Assembly (NCBI GenBank): GCA_003537575.1
Contig: DPRS01000029.1
Location: 56,917 to 120,916 of the forward strand
Direction: 5' to 3'
From: Oxalobacteraceae bacterium
Lineage (GTDB): Bacteria > Pseudomonadota > Gammaproteobacteria > Burkholderiales > Burkholderiaceae_D
DNA: 64,000 bases
The notes beneath the pieces were generated by a model, which was not told the origin of the DNA, did not search any database, and was given only the letters and a program-made list of their open reading frames with translations. Position 1 is the stretch's first letter. The number at the start of each line of letters is the position of its first letter. The position numbers were made by a program, and so were the translations under genes. Below, piece after piece: positions 29,114-37,974 of the stretch.

Positions 29114-29383
29114 ATGACTAGACCACTCATCGTCATCGGCGACACCACCAGTCATGGCGGCACCGTGATCAGCGGGGCCGCCACCACCGACACCGAAGGC
29201 AAGCGCATTGCCCGTATCGGCGACAAGGTGACATGCCCTCTCAAGGGGCATGGAGGAACCACGGTCATCGTGACAGGCGACCCGAACGTCATCATCGATG
29301 GCAGCCCGGCAGCCCGCCATGGCGATCTGACAGCGTGCGGCGCCACCCTGGTGGCGACCCAGGTGCCGACCAATACGGAATGA
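29114..29383 (+). CDS. PAAR-domain spike tip protein
   Basis: An 89-residue protein consisting only of a PAAR domain: repeated short beta blocks with the Gly/His pattern GDTTSHGGTVISGA, IGDKVTCPLKGHGGT and AARHGDLTACGATL. PAAR proteins cap the VgrG trimer with a zinc-stabilised cone and can carry effectors. Here there is no toxic extension, so it is a plain tip. It lies 45 bases after the M15 peptidase and heads toward tssM, within T6SS block A. His and Cys residues consistent with zinc binding are present. Confidence 0.93.
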   Translation: MTRPLIVIGDTTSHGGTVISGAATTDTEGKRIARIGDKVTCPLKGHGGTTVIVTGDPNVIIDGSPAARHGDLTACGATLVATQVPTNTE

Positions 29384-29488
29384 GCGAGCGTCGGCCTGAT
29401 GCCATGCAGTCGCCAGCACACTATGATTTTGTCAAATGAATCATCGCTTCAAGCGTCCTGATTCTTCGATTAACCGCTTCCACAAGCT

Positions 29489-30994
29489 TTGCCGATGCCT
29501 CTGTCTTTCCCTTTCCGGCCGAATTTGCTGAGCTTTGCCAAATGGGCGCTGATTGCCATCGGTGTGGTGGCGGCCATCTGGTTCGTCGTGATTCTGTGGT
29601 GGCAAAGCAGCCAGCGCCAGATCACGCCGGGAGATGCGCTGACTTATCTCGTCGTCCTGCCGGCCGCTGCGCTGCTGGGGATTGCCGGCATGCGATGGAT
29701 GCGCAAGCGCGCGCCGGCAGTCGAGACCGGCCCGGTCGATGCGCCTGCATCAGGGGGCGTCCAGCCAGCGCCGGACGATGCCGCTGCCAATGGCTTGCCG
29801 ATACTGGCGGCCTGGAGCTTCACCAGCATCGGCACCAGTCTCGATGAATACCGCCAGGCCTTGATCGACAAGCGGCAACGTCCGCATCCCGATGCCGGCA
29901 TGCTCGATGACTATGGATTCCCGCTGCATACGGCCCGCATCAGGGAACTCGATATCTCCACGGTGCAGGATGACCTGAAAGCTGTTATCAGCCGCAATGC
30001 CGGCCTGGCGCAGGCACAGGACGACTTGGACCGCGAAGGCTTTCTGCGCACCCTGGCGCTAACATCCCAGCTGCTCGCTCAGTTGAACGCGGAATGGCCG
30101 CTAGCGGATGATGCGCCGGACAGCTCCGCATCTTCGCATGGCTCCGCCACCTTGCGCGGCAGGGATGCGGTTGGTGCCATGACCGATATGCGCCTGCAAC
30201 TGCAGATCAAAATGATCGTACCCTCCAGCTTTACGCCCGCAGAACAGCAACTGACCTTGTCGTATTTGCTGGAAAATGCCGCCGCGCTGCCCATTGAGTC
30301 ACAGCAGCTCCATGTGCAGATTTTGCCGGCGGCCGACGATCCCGTAGCGTTGCAACTGGCTGAGCGCTTCCGCGCCGAAGCGCTGGACTCTGAACAGCCG
30401 CAGGCGCTGCTGTTGCTGGCTTGCGAATCGGCTCTGTGCCCTGTCGTTGCGGAACGCTGGCAAGCCGAGAACAAGCTGTTCGGCAGCCATGCGCCGCATG
30501 GCCAGATGCCCGGTGAAGCGGCATTCGCCATCCTGTGCGCCAATCGCCAGGCCTTGCCGCTTTCCATGGATGCGCCGGCTTGCTTGCTTCAGCGCGTGGT
30601 TCACGCCAGGCGCGAGCATTCCGCCGACAACGGTGGCAAGCCCGGGCATGCCACGCTTGCCGCCGTGGTTGCCGACGCCCTGGCCGCTGCCGGCGTGGCC
30701 GGGAACGCTATCGGTGCAGTGGCCTGCGATGCAGATCACCGCAGCAGCCGCGTGCTCGAATGCATCGGCGCAATGCTGGAGCACACGCCGCAACTCGACG
30801 CCATCGAAAACCGCTTGTCCGTCAACGAGGCTTGCGGCCATACCGGCGCCGCCTCGAATGCCGGCGGCTGGGCAGCCGGCATTGCCCAGGTGCGGCAAGC
30901 CGGCAGTCCGGTGCTGCTCTTTAACGTCAGCCATGCCTTTGAACGGGCCGCCGCCGTTCTCTTGCCGGCAAATGAACGGCCGCAGCCATCGTGA
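29489..30994 (+). CDS. T6SS-associated membrane protein with ketosynthase-like C-terminal half
   Basis: 501 residues with no secure family. Two hydrophobic segments (about 16-38 and 50-68) anchor it, leaving a long soluble part. Within that, PGEAAFAIL near 330, VVADALAAAGV near 396 and NEACGHTGAASNAGG at 446-460 line up with the order of motifs in beta-ketoacyl synthases (GEGA, the HAxGT region, NxGHT), which suggests a thiolase fold. The position of HAxGT reads ACDAD instead, so catalysis is unlikely. It sits between the PAAR gene and tssM in block A, pointing to an accessory role in the T6SS membrane complex. The fold call is inference from short motifs. Confidence 0.65.
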   Translation: MPMPLSFPFRPNLLSFAKWALIAIGVVAAIWFVVILWWQSSQRQITPGDALTYLVVLPAAALLGIAGMRWMRKRAPAVETGPVDAPASGGVQPAPDDAAANGLPILAAWSFTSIGTSLDEYRQALIDKRQRPHPDAGMLDDYGFPLHTARIRELDISTVQDDLKAVISRNAGLAQAQDDLDREGFLRTLALTSQLLAQLNAEWPLADDAPDSSASSHGSATLRGRDAVGAMTDMRLQLQIKMIVPSSFTPAEQQLTLSYLLENAAALPIESQQLHVQILPAADDPVALQLAERFRAEALDSEQPQALLLLACESALCPVVAERWQAENKLFGSHAPHGQMPGEAAFAILCANRQALPLSMDAPACLLQRVVHARREHSADNGGKPGHATLAAVVADALAAAGVAGNAIGAVACDADHRSSRVLECIGAMLEHTPQLDAIENRLSVNEACGHTGAASNAGGWAAGIAQVRQAGSPVLLFNVSHAFERAAAVLLPANERPQPS

Positions 30995-31053
30995 ACCGCA
31001 TACAGAGTTTCGTCCCATCCCAATCATGTGTCTTGCAGAATGGATCGCATTAA

Positions 31054-34000
31054 ATGAACAGAATCTTTTCCTTTTTCCGTGACGCGCGTTTCGCTTCCGT
31101 TCTCGGCCTGCTGTTCGTCCTGGTCGCCATTTACGTGCTGGGAATCACTTTTGATGCTCCCAGGGAATGGCTCTACTTTGGCTGGGCGGCCGCTGTCCTT
31201 GTCTGGCTTGCCTATGGCGTCGCGAAATGGGTGATCTCGCGCCGTGCCAGCCGCGCCATGGAAAGCATGTTCACCAGTCAGGCCGAGGATGCAGTAAAGA
31301 CGGCGCCGACCGACAGAAAACAAGAAATCGATATTCTAAAGAAGCGCTTGCTGGACGCGGTTCATACCATCAAGAGTTCCAAGCTCGGGCAGACCACGGG
31401 CGCCGCCGCCCTGTATGAAATGCCCTGGTACATCGTCATCGGCAATCCTGCTGCGGGCAAAAGTACCGCCGTGCTCAATTCCGGCCTGAATTTTCCCTTT
31501 TCCGATAAAGGTGGCCAAACCGTCCAGGGCGTCGGCGGCACCCGCAATTGCGACTGGTTCTTCACCACCGAAGGCATCCTGCTCGACACCGCCGGCCGCT
31601 ATGCGGTGCAGGAGGAAGACCGCAACGAATGGTTCGGTTTTCTCAAACTGTTGAAGAAATATCGTCCCAAGGCGCCGATCAATGGCATCGTCATCGTTGC
31701 CAGCATCGCCGAACTGAGCGGCAACCGTCCCGATGCCACCATCACGCTGGCGCGGGAATTGCGCCAGCGAGTGCAGGAACTGACGGAAAAGCTCGAACTG
31801 TTCGCGCCGGTGTACGTGGTCTTCACGAAGGTGGACCTGATCGCCGGCTTCGTCGACTTTTTCGAGGATTCCGACGCCGACGAGCGCAGCCGCGTCTGGG
31901 GCGCTACCCTGCCATACGACGCTGACGGCAAGTCCAATGCCATTAGTCTGTTCGACCAGCATTTCGATACCCTGGCCGACGGCATCAAGGAACTCGGCAC
32001 CACCCGCATGTCGCTCAACCGCAGCGAAGGCATGAGCCCGGGCGTGCTCACCTTCCCGCTCGAATTCGTCGGCGTCAAGCATCACCTGCGCACCTTCATC
32101 GCCACCCTGTTCGAGGATAACCCTTACCAGTTCAAGCCGATTTTCCGCGGCTTTTACTTCACCAGCGCGATCCAGGAAGGCGTCGCTACACATGCGACCG
32201 GCGAGCGCATCGTGCAGCAATTCGATCTTTCGGCGGGCCGGCGGCTGACCGCCAGCATCAGCTCGAATACCGGTTTTTTCCTCAAGAACCTGTTCTCGTC
32301 GGTGATCTTCGCCGACCGCAACCTGGTGCGCCAGTACGCCAGCCGCAGCAAGATCCGCATGCGCTATGCGGCTTTCTATGGCGCCGTGCTGGTACTGGGG
32401 CTGGCGGTGGGCGGCTGGAGCTGGTCCTTCGTCAGCAACCGCCAGTACGTGGCCAATATCCAGGCCGATCTGGAGCAGGCGCAAAAGACCCAGGAAAACC
32501 GGCTCGACCTGGCTTCGCGGCTGGAAGCACTCGGCATCCTGCAGGACCGCTTGCAGCAGTTGCGGCAATACCGCGACAGCCGGCCGATGGCCTTGACTTT
32601 CGGCCTGTATCAGGGTGAACGGGTCGAGCACAAATTGCGCGCGGAATACTTCAAAGGCTTGCAGCAGGTGATGCTGCAACCGGTGGCCGCCAATCTCGAG
32701 GCTTTCCTGGCCGAAGTCAATGCCCACGCCGGCAAGCTCGAGGTGCCTGCGCGCACCCCGCAAGGCGGCATCACGCTGGCTGCCGCTGGCAGCGGTAGCC
32801 AGTCCCGTGGCGCTGCCGCCGCGCTGTACAAGGATACCGTCCCCACCAATGCCGAAGATGCCTACAGTGCGCTGAAAACCTATCTGATGCTGGGCAACCG
32901 CGAGCGCATCGAACCAGGTCATCTGAACGACCAGCTGACCCGCTTCTGGCGTAATTGGCTGGAAAACAATCGCGGCAACGCCTCGCGCGAACAGATCATC
33001 CGGGATGCGGAAAAACTGATTTCGTTTTACCTTGCGCAAGCCGGCCAGCCGGATTTTCCTCTCATCGAAAACAAGCTGGCGCTGGTCGACCAGGCCCGCG
33101 ACACCCTGCGCCCGGTGGTGAAGGGCACCCCGGCCCGGGAGCGCGTGTATAGCGAAATCCGCATGCGCGCCGCGACCCGCTTCCCGATCGTGACCGTGGC
33201 CGGCATCGTCGGCGAGTCAAACAAGGATATCGTCGCCGGCAGCCATTCGGTCTCCGGCGCCTTCACCCGCGAGGCCTGGGAACAATATGTCGAAGCCGCC
33301 ATCAAGGAAGCCAGCACGAAGGAACTGCAAAGCACCGACTGGGTGCTGAAGACCTCGGTCAAGGATGACCTGTCGCTGGAGGGCAGCCCGGAGCAGATCC
33401 AGAAGGAACTGGTGCGGCTGTACAAGGCCGATTACGTCAATGAGTGGAAAAAGTTCATGCAAGGCATCCTGATCAAGGATTTCACTTCCTTCGAAAATGC
33501 CGTGCAACACATGAATGCCCTGGGCGACCCCCAATCATCGCCGATCAGCGCCCTGCTCCAGACCCTGTATCGCGAAACGTCCTGGGACAATCCTTCGCTG
33601 GTCAGCCAGGGCCTGCAGGGCGCCAGGCGCGGCTTGCTGGACTGGTTCCGCGAAACCGTGCTGCGGCAGACGCCGAGCCAGGTCCGGCTCGACCTGCCCG
33701 GCGGCGCGGCTGCAGGAACTGCCAAAGGGGCCTTGCAGACCGGCGTGGTCGGCAGGGAATTCGCCGCCATCGCCAATCTGGTCGTGGCGCGCGGTGAAAA
33801 CAAAGATCTGTCGCTGATGAAAGGCTATCTCGAGCATTTGTCGAAGGTGCGCACGCGTTTCAACCAGATCAGCAATTCCGGCGACTTCGGCCCGGCAAGC
33901 CGCCAGTTGATGCAAACCACGATGGACGGCAACGGTTCGGAACTGGCCGACGCCCTGAAATACATCGATGAGAACATGCTGACCGGGATGCCGCCGGCCG

Positions 34001-34857
34001 AACGCGCCACAATTCGTCCGCTGCTGGTGCGCCCGCTCATGCAAGCGTTTGCCGTCATCATCGCTCCAGCCGAGCAGGAATTGAACCGCACCTGGATGGC
34101 ACAGGTCTACGATCCCTTCAGCAAATCGCTCGGCACCAAGTATCCGTTCGCCGCCGACTCCCGCGTCGAGGCCACGCCTGGTGAAATCGCCCAGTTCTTC
34201 GGTCCGGATGGCGCCATTTCGAAGTACGTGCAATCGGCGATGGGGCCGCTGGTGATACGCCGCGGCGACACGCTCGCCACGCGTACCTGGGCCGACATGG
34301 GCGTGCGCTTGAACCCGCAGTTCTCCGCCAATCTGGCGCGCTATGTCGCGCCGCAGGGAGGCGGCGGCGCTGCGAGTGCCAATGCGGGACAGGCACAAAC
34401 CAATTTCCAGTTACTGCCCATCCCGAGCGCGGGTCTGGTCGAATACACGGTGGAAATCGACGGCCAGTCCATGCGCTACCGTAACGGCCAGCAGGAATGG
34501 AACAGCTTCACCTGGCCGAATGCGATGGGACAGCCCGGCGCGAAAATCACCGCCGTCACCAGCGATGGCCGCACCGTTGAAATCATCAATTTCCCCGGCC
34601 AGTTCGGTTTGGAGAAGTTCATTAATTCGGCGCAACGCCAGAAGCTTGACAACGGCGTCTTCCAGATGATCTGGGAAGGCGCTGGTCAGCAGGTGGCGCT
34701 GCGTTTCAGGCTGATCAGCGATGCCCGCCCCGGCGGCAGCGCCGCAGCCAATGGCGCTGCCGACACGGGATTGCGCGGCCTGAGCCTGCCGCATGCCGTG
34801 GTTGGCAAGGAACAGGCGGAAGCCGCCGTCCCCCCCATCAATCAGACCCGGTCATGA
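31054..34857 (+). CDS. tssM: T6SS membrane complex subunit TssM (IcmF)
   Basis: A 1267-residue inner-membrane protein that spans the periplasm and, with TssJ and TssL, forms the trans-envelope channel. Two N-terminal hydrophobic segments fall within about residues 12-62. The Walker A motif GNPAAGKST is at about 130-138 in the cytoplasmic domain, with IVASIAELSGNR downstream. A third membrane segment lies near 437-455 (FYGAVLVLGLAVGGW), followed by the large periplasmic IcmF-related and C-terminal TssM domains. Length is in the usual range and no frameshift is seen. Its stop overlaps the tagF ATG (ATGA). Confidence 0.97.
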   Translation: MNRIFSFFRDARFASVLGLLFVLVAIYVLGITFDAPREWLYFGWAAAVLVWLAYGVAKWVISRRASRAMESMFTSQAEDAVKTAPTDRKQEIDILKKRLLDAVHTIKSSKLGQTTGAAALYEMPWYIVIGNPAAGKSTAVLNSGLNFPFSDKGGQTVQGVGGTRNCDWFFTTEGILLDTAGRYAVQEEDRNEWFGFLKLLKKYRPKAPINGIVIVASIAELSGNRPDATITLARELRQRVQELTEKLELFAPVYVVFTKVDLIAGFVDFFEDSDADERSRVWGATLPYDADGKSNAISLFDQHFDTLADGIKELGTTRMSLNRSEGMSPGVLTFPLEFVGVKHHLRTFIATLFEDNPYQFKPIFRGFYFTSAIQEGVATHATGERIVQQFDLSAGRRLTASISSNTGFFLKNLFSSVIFADRNLVRQYASRSKIRMRYAAFYGAVLVLGLAVGGWSWSFVSNRQYVANIQADLEQAQKTQENRLDLASRLEALGILQDRLQQLRQYRDSRPMALTFGLYQGERVEHKLRAEYFKGLQQVMLQPVAANLEAFLAEVNAHAGKLEVPARTPQGGITLAAAGSGSQSRGAAAALYKDTVPTNAEDAYSALKTYLMLGNRERIEPGHLNDQLTRFWRNWLENNRGNASREQIIRDAEKLISFYLAQAGQPDFPLIENKLALVDQARDTLRPVVKGTPARERVYSEIRMRAATRFPIVTVAGIVGESNKDIVAGSHSVSGAFTREAWEQYVEAAIKEASTKELQSTDWVLKTSVKDDLSLEGSPEQIQKELVRLYKADYVNEWKKFMQGILIKDFTSFENAVQHMNALGDPQSSPISALLQTLYRETSWDNPSLVSQGLQGARRGLLDWFRETVLRQTPSQVRLDLPGGAAAGTAKGALQTGVVGREFAAIANLVVARGENKDLSLMKGYLEHLSKVRTRFNQISNSGDFGPASRQLMQTTMDGNGSELADALKYIDENMLTGMPPAERATIRPLLVRPLMQAFAVIIAPAEQELNRTWMAQVYDPFSKSLGTKYPFAADSRVEATPGEIAQFFGPDGAISKYVQSAMGPLVIRRGDTLATRTWADMGVRLNPQFSANLARYVAPQGGGGAASANAGQAQTNFQLLPIPSAGLVEYTVEIDGQSMRYRNGQQEWNSFTWPNAMGQPGAKITAVTSDGRTVEIINFPGQFGLEKFINSAQRQKLDNGVFQMIWEGAGQQVALRFRLISDARPGGSAAANGAADTGLRGLSLPHAVVGKEQAEAAVPPINQTRS

Positions 34858-35852
34858 GCGCAGGTTACGTCATGCAGCTGAAAAATCCTTCTTCTCTTTA
34901 CTTCGGAAAAATCCCCGCGCGCGGAGATTTTGTCAAAAGCGCGGCCGGTATCAAGGTTATCTCGCTGATCGACAACTGGGTTGCCCAGGGCATGGAAATG
35001 CTGCTGGCCGAACCTGGCTGGAAAAACTACTACGACAGCGCAGGAATCATCGACTTTCTCTTCATCGGCACGCACAAGAAACATGGAATCAGCGGCCAGA
35101 TGATGCCAAGCAAAGACGCTTCCTCACGGCGCTTTCCCTTCATCGCCGCGACCCTGTTCGAGCTTGACGATGCGCTCGAATTCCTGCCCTTGAGCGGACT
35201 GATTCTGGAAAGGCACGGAAACCATCTGCGCGCTCTGGTGCAGCATGCCGTCAAAACACTCGACGCCACCGATGTGCTAGCCGGCCTGAACGAAGTGCAG
35301 CTCGATCCGGAGGCGGATTATCAGCAGATCGGTGATGCCTACCATGCATATCTTGGAGCCACCAGCCTGGATGGCATGACGAAAAGCCTGGGATTGGCTG
35401 GCGCAGATACCAGCTTGCGTCACATGATCATGGCCCTGGGCTACCTGCTGCAACCCATGCTCACCACCTACAGCATTGCGCCGCAAAAAGGCTTGTCTCT
35501 GCCGTTGCCGCGCGATCCCTCGCGCCTCGCATTGGCAAAATCGTTCTGGCTGGATTTGATCGGCACCTTCCTTTCACGGGGGGAACTGGAACTAAGCATT
35601 TTTTCATGCACCCATTTCGGCAACCCGAAACTCATCATGACTTTCAATGGCGTGCCTCCGAACATATACCGAGCGCTGTTCGACGAACAGGCGGCCGCGG
35701 AATACCTGATTGATATCAGCCAGTCAGCGTGGGTAGAAGAATGTGCGATGCAAGATCTGAGCACCATCAAGCTGTCGAGCTATCTGAGCCATGGCGATCT
35801 GACCTTGAAGCAAGTGGTGGATACTTTCCGCCAATGCTTTGCCGGCCTCTAG
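34854..35852 (+). CDS. tagF: T6SS-associated protein TagF (ImpM family)
   Basis: A 332-residue protein of the DUF2094/ImpM family. The opening YFGKIPARGDFVKSAAG is the family signature, and RRFPFIAATLF follows near residue 90. In Pseudomonas and Agrobacterium, TagF represses T6SS assembly post-translationally, sometimes fused to a PppA-type phosphatase; here no phosphatase, kinase or Fha gene is visible in the window. The ATG at 34854 overlaps the tssM stop by 4 bases, so translation is probably coupled. A second in-frame ATG (MQLKNPS) seven codons on is an alternative start. Confidence 0.92.
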   Translation: MSAGYVMQLKNPSSLYFGKIPARGDFVKSAAGIKVISLIDNWVAQGMEMLLAEPGWKNYYDSAGIIDFLFIGTHKKHGISGQMMPSKDASSRRFPFIAATLFELDDALEFLPLSGLILERHGNHLRALVQHAVKTLDATDVLAGLNEVQLDPEADYQQIGDAYHAYLGATSLDGMTKSLGLAGADTSLRHMIMALGYLLQPMLTTYSIAPQKGLSLPLPRDPSRLALAKSFWLDLIGTFLSRGELELSIFSCTHFGNPKLIMTFNGVPPNIYRALFDEQAAAEYLIDISQSAWVEECAMQDLSTIKLSSYLSHGDLTLKQVVDTFRQCFAGL

Positions 35853-35923
35853 CAAATGAATGGCAATCGAACATGAAATTATCGGCATTTACCCTTACCC
35901 CAGTCCCAGACAGGAGCACCAAG

Positions 35924-36748
35924 ATGAAGCATACAGCGCTGCGCGGCCTATCGTTTCTTGCTGCCGTTTTTGCCGCCGCCCATGCCTGTGCCGAGCCGCC
36001 GGCTACGGCAAACCCTGCAGCGGCAGCCAGCGCCTCAACTGCCGTCACCGTCCCGGTAGGCCGTGTCGTCATTTCCGGCACGGTGCCCGACGAGGCAACC
36101 AAGGCGGCATTGCTCGCCCGTTTGCAGGAGGTGTACGGCACCGGCCAGGTCATCGATCAGCTCAGCGTGGGAGGCGTGGTGGCGCCGGCCAACTGGACCG
36201 GACACGTGCAAAAACTTATCGGGCCGAACCTGAAAACGATTCACAAGGGGCAACTTGCCGTGGATGGCAATACCGTGGCGGTGCGTGGCGAAGTCGAGAG
36301 CGAGGCGAGCCGGCAGGCGATCACCAGCAATTTCGCCAGCGCCCTCAACCCCACTTACACGGTTCGCAACGGCTTGCGCGTGACGGCCTCCAGCCAAACC
36401 GTGCTGGACCAGACTCTGGCCAACCGCGTGATCGAATTCGAAAACGGCAGCGCCCTGCTGACCGAGTCCGGCAAGCGCATTCTCGACGAAATGGCGCAAG
36501 CCCTGGTAAAGCTCGAATCGAAGAAGATCGATATCATCGGCCACACCGATGACACTGGCACGCGTCCGCGCAACGTCGCCCTGTCCATGGCAAGAGCAGA
36601 ATCGGTCAAGGTCTACCTGGTTGCAAAAGGCCTGACGCCGCAATTGATTTCCACTACCGGCATGGGCCCTGATCAGCCCTTACTGTCCAACGCCACCGAA
36701 GACGGGCGTCGGCGCAATCGCCGCATCGAATTCCGCGTCAGCCAGTAA
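35924..36748 (+). CDS. OmpA-domain periplasmic protein of the T6SS (TagN-like)
   Basis: A 274-residue exported protein. A signal peptide covers about residues 1-24 (KHTALRGLSFLAAVFAAA, cleavage near ACA-EP). The middle holds a BON-like stretch (VVISGTVPDEATKAALLARL, repeated in weaker form near VAVRGEVESEA). The C-terminal OmpA/MotB domain (about 155-274) has the peptidoglycan-binding motif IIGHTDDTGTRPRNVALSMARA and ends RRRNRRIEFRV. In the T6SS it should tether the apparatus to the wall, a task TagL or TagN takes where TssL lacks an OmpA domain, as here. AGGAG seven bases before ATG 35924 fixes the start. It is last in block A. Confidence 0.88.
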   Translation: MKHTALRGLSFLAAVFAAAHACAEPPATANPAAAASASTAVTVPVGRVVISGTVPDEATKAALLARLQEVYGTGQVIDQLSVGGVVAPANWTGHVQKLIGPNLKTIHKGQLAVDGNTVAVRGEVESEASRQAITSNFASALNPTYTVRNGLRVTASSQTVLDQTLANRVIEFENGSALLTESGKRILDEMAQALVKLESKKIDIIGHTDDTGTRPRNVALSMARAESVKVYLVAKGLTPQLISTTGMGPDQPLLSNATEDGRRRNRRIEFRVSQ

Positions 36749-36770
36749 AACTGGCGTCAGGCAATAAAAC

Positions 36771-36804
36771 GCCGACGCGTTCCTTGCAAGTTGAACGCGT
36801 CGGC
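36771..36804. terminator. Perfect inverted repeat between convergent T6SS blocks
   Basis: GCCGACGCGTTC (36771-36782) and GAACGCGTCGGC (36793-36804) are exact complements across a 10-base loop. The gene on the left ends at 36748 and the one on the right at 36877, both pointing inward. On the minus strand the stem is followed by GTTTTATTG, so it best fits termination of block B after tssA. It has only a weak T-tract in the plus direction. Confidence 0.75.
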
Positions 36805-36876
36805 TGATCAATTCCCTCAATCAGGGCAACGTGCGCCGTCGGCAGTATTCCGAATTACCCGAAAGCGGATGACGGC

Positions 36877-37938
36877 TCAATTGCCCGAAGATTGCCCTTC
36901 CATGCCAAGCAATTCTTCCAGGTGCGAAAGGCTGCCCTGATCCTTCAGGACGCTGCGCAGCCATACATGCAAAGGCATGTTGCCCCAATGCGCCGCCTTG
37001 TCGGCGAGATAGGCAACCGGACTGTGCGGTTCCGTACGGCGGAAAAATTCCGCTACCAGTCGAAGTTGTTCCAGTGCCTGAGCACGCGTCCTGATCGGTC
37101 CCTTGCCGCCTGGCGCCGCCGATGCGTTGGTTCCATCCTCGCCCATGTCCCCATCCGCCTCGGCAGCCTCCAGCCCTTCCGGCGCCAGAAGGCCCAATTC
37201 GCGGGCTGTGCGCTGCAGGCGGTCTTCGATTGCATCGAGTGAATCCGACAAGGGAGCAAAGGTCGGGCCGTCGTTGCCAAACAGGGTATCGGCCACGCGC
37301 TTCAGTTCCGCCAGCGCTGCCTGGCAGCGCGCGGCATCGGTCAGCCATTGTGTATACAAGGCCTTGTCGGTCTTGGCTGCAGCGGTGGCGAATTTTTCCA
37401 GGGTTATCCTGTCTTCCGGCACGGATTCGGGATCCCGCTGCAACTGCGATTCCAGCAGGCGCGCCGATTCATGATCGTTCAGGTTGAATGCGCCGAATTT
37501 GGACTGGGTAATCGGAATCTGCCGCACCAGTTGCGCCATGCGCATCACCAGCCAGGAGATATTCCCGATACGCTGTTCCTGATCGCCGCCTTCCGGTTGG
37601 GGATGAATTTGTCCGCCGAAACGCTCGATCAGGCGCGCAGCCAGTTCCATTCCCTGCCCCAGTCCAGCCAGCCCGGAAGTCTTGACCAGGCCCTCGGTCA
37701 ACCAGGCGGAAAGCCGCAAATCCTTGCTGCGCGAGGCCAGCAGTTGCGTGCAATCCTTCACCACGGCAGGCCAGTCGGCCTGCTTGAGCTCGGTTTGCCA
37801 TTCACCATATTCGATACTCGGATCGTCTTCGCGCCGGGCTTCCTTGATGCGGTCGAATTCCGGCGAATATGCCAGGTCTTCGCCGCACAACGAGGTTTCC
37901 GAGACCGGCTCAAGTAGCCCTTCGAGTTGCACATTCAT
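36877..37938 (-). CDS. tssA: T6SS cap/assembly protein TssA
   Basis: A 353-residue protein of the ImpA_N family. The conserved N-terminal part (CGEDLAYSPEFDRIKEARREDD, then DWPAVVKDC and LRLSAWLTEGLVKTSGLAGL) covers about residues 17-100. The C-terminal portion from about 285 (IRTRAQALEQLRLVAEFFRRTEPHSPVAYL) is the short helical type. TssA recruits baseplate parts and caps the growing sheath. It is the last gene of block B, 36 bases after tssH and just before the perfect inverted repeat. Confidence 0.94.
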   Translation of the reverse strand: MNVQLEGLLEPVSETSLCGEDLAYSPEFDRIKEARREDDPSIEYGEWQTELKQADWPAVVKDCTQLLASRSKDLRLSAWLTEGLVKTSGLAGLGQGMELAARLIERFGGQIHPQPEGGDQEQRIGNISWLVMRMAQLVRQIPITQSKFGAFNLNDHESARLLESQLQRDPESVPEDRITLEKFATAAAKTDKALYTQWLTDAARCQAALAELKRVADTLFGNDGPTFAPLSDSLDAIEDRLQRTARELGLLAPEGLEAAEADGDMGEDGTNASAAPGGKGPIRTRAQALEQLRLVAEFFRRTEPHSPVAYLADKAAHWGNMPLHVWLRSVLKDQGSLSHLEELLGMEGQSSGN

Positions 37939-37974
37939 CGCATATTCCTTCCTGATCCATTCAAGACACGAGAT

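Noticed and set aside
31336..33039. 567-codon minus frame inside tssM
   Set aside because: Antisense to a complete tssM with all expected motifs; composition is typical of a mirror frame.
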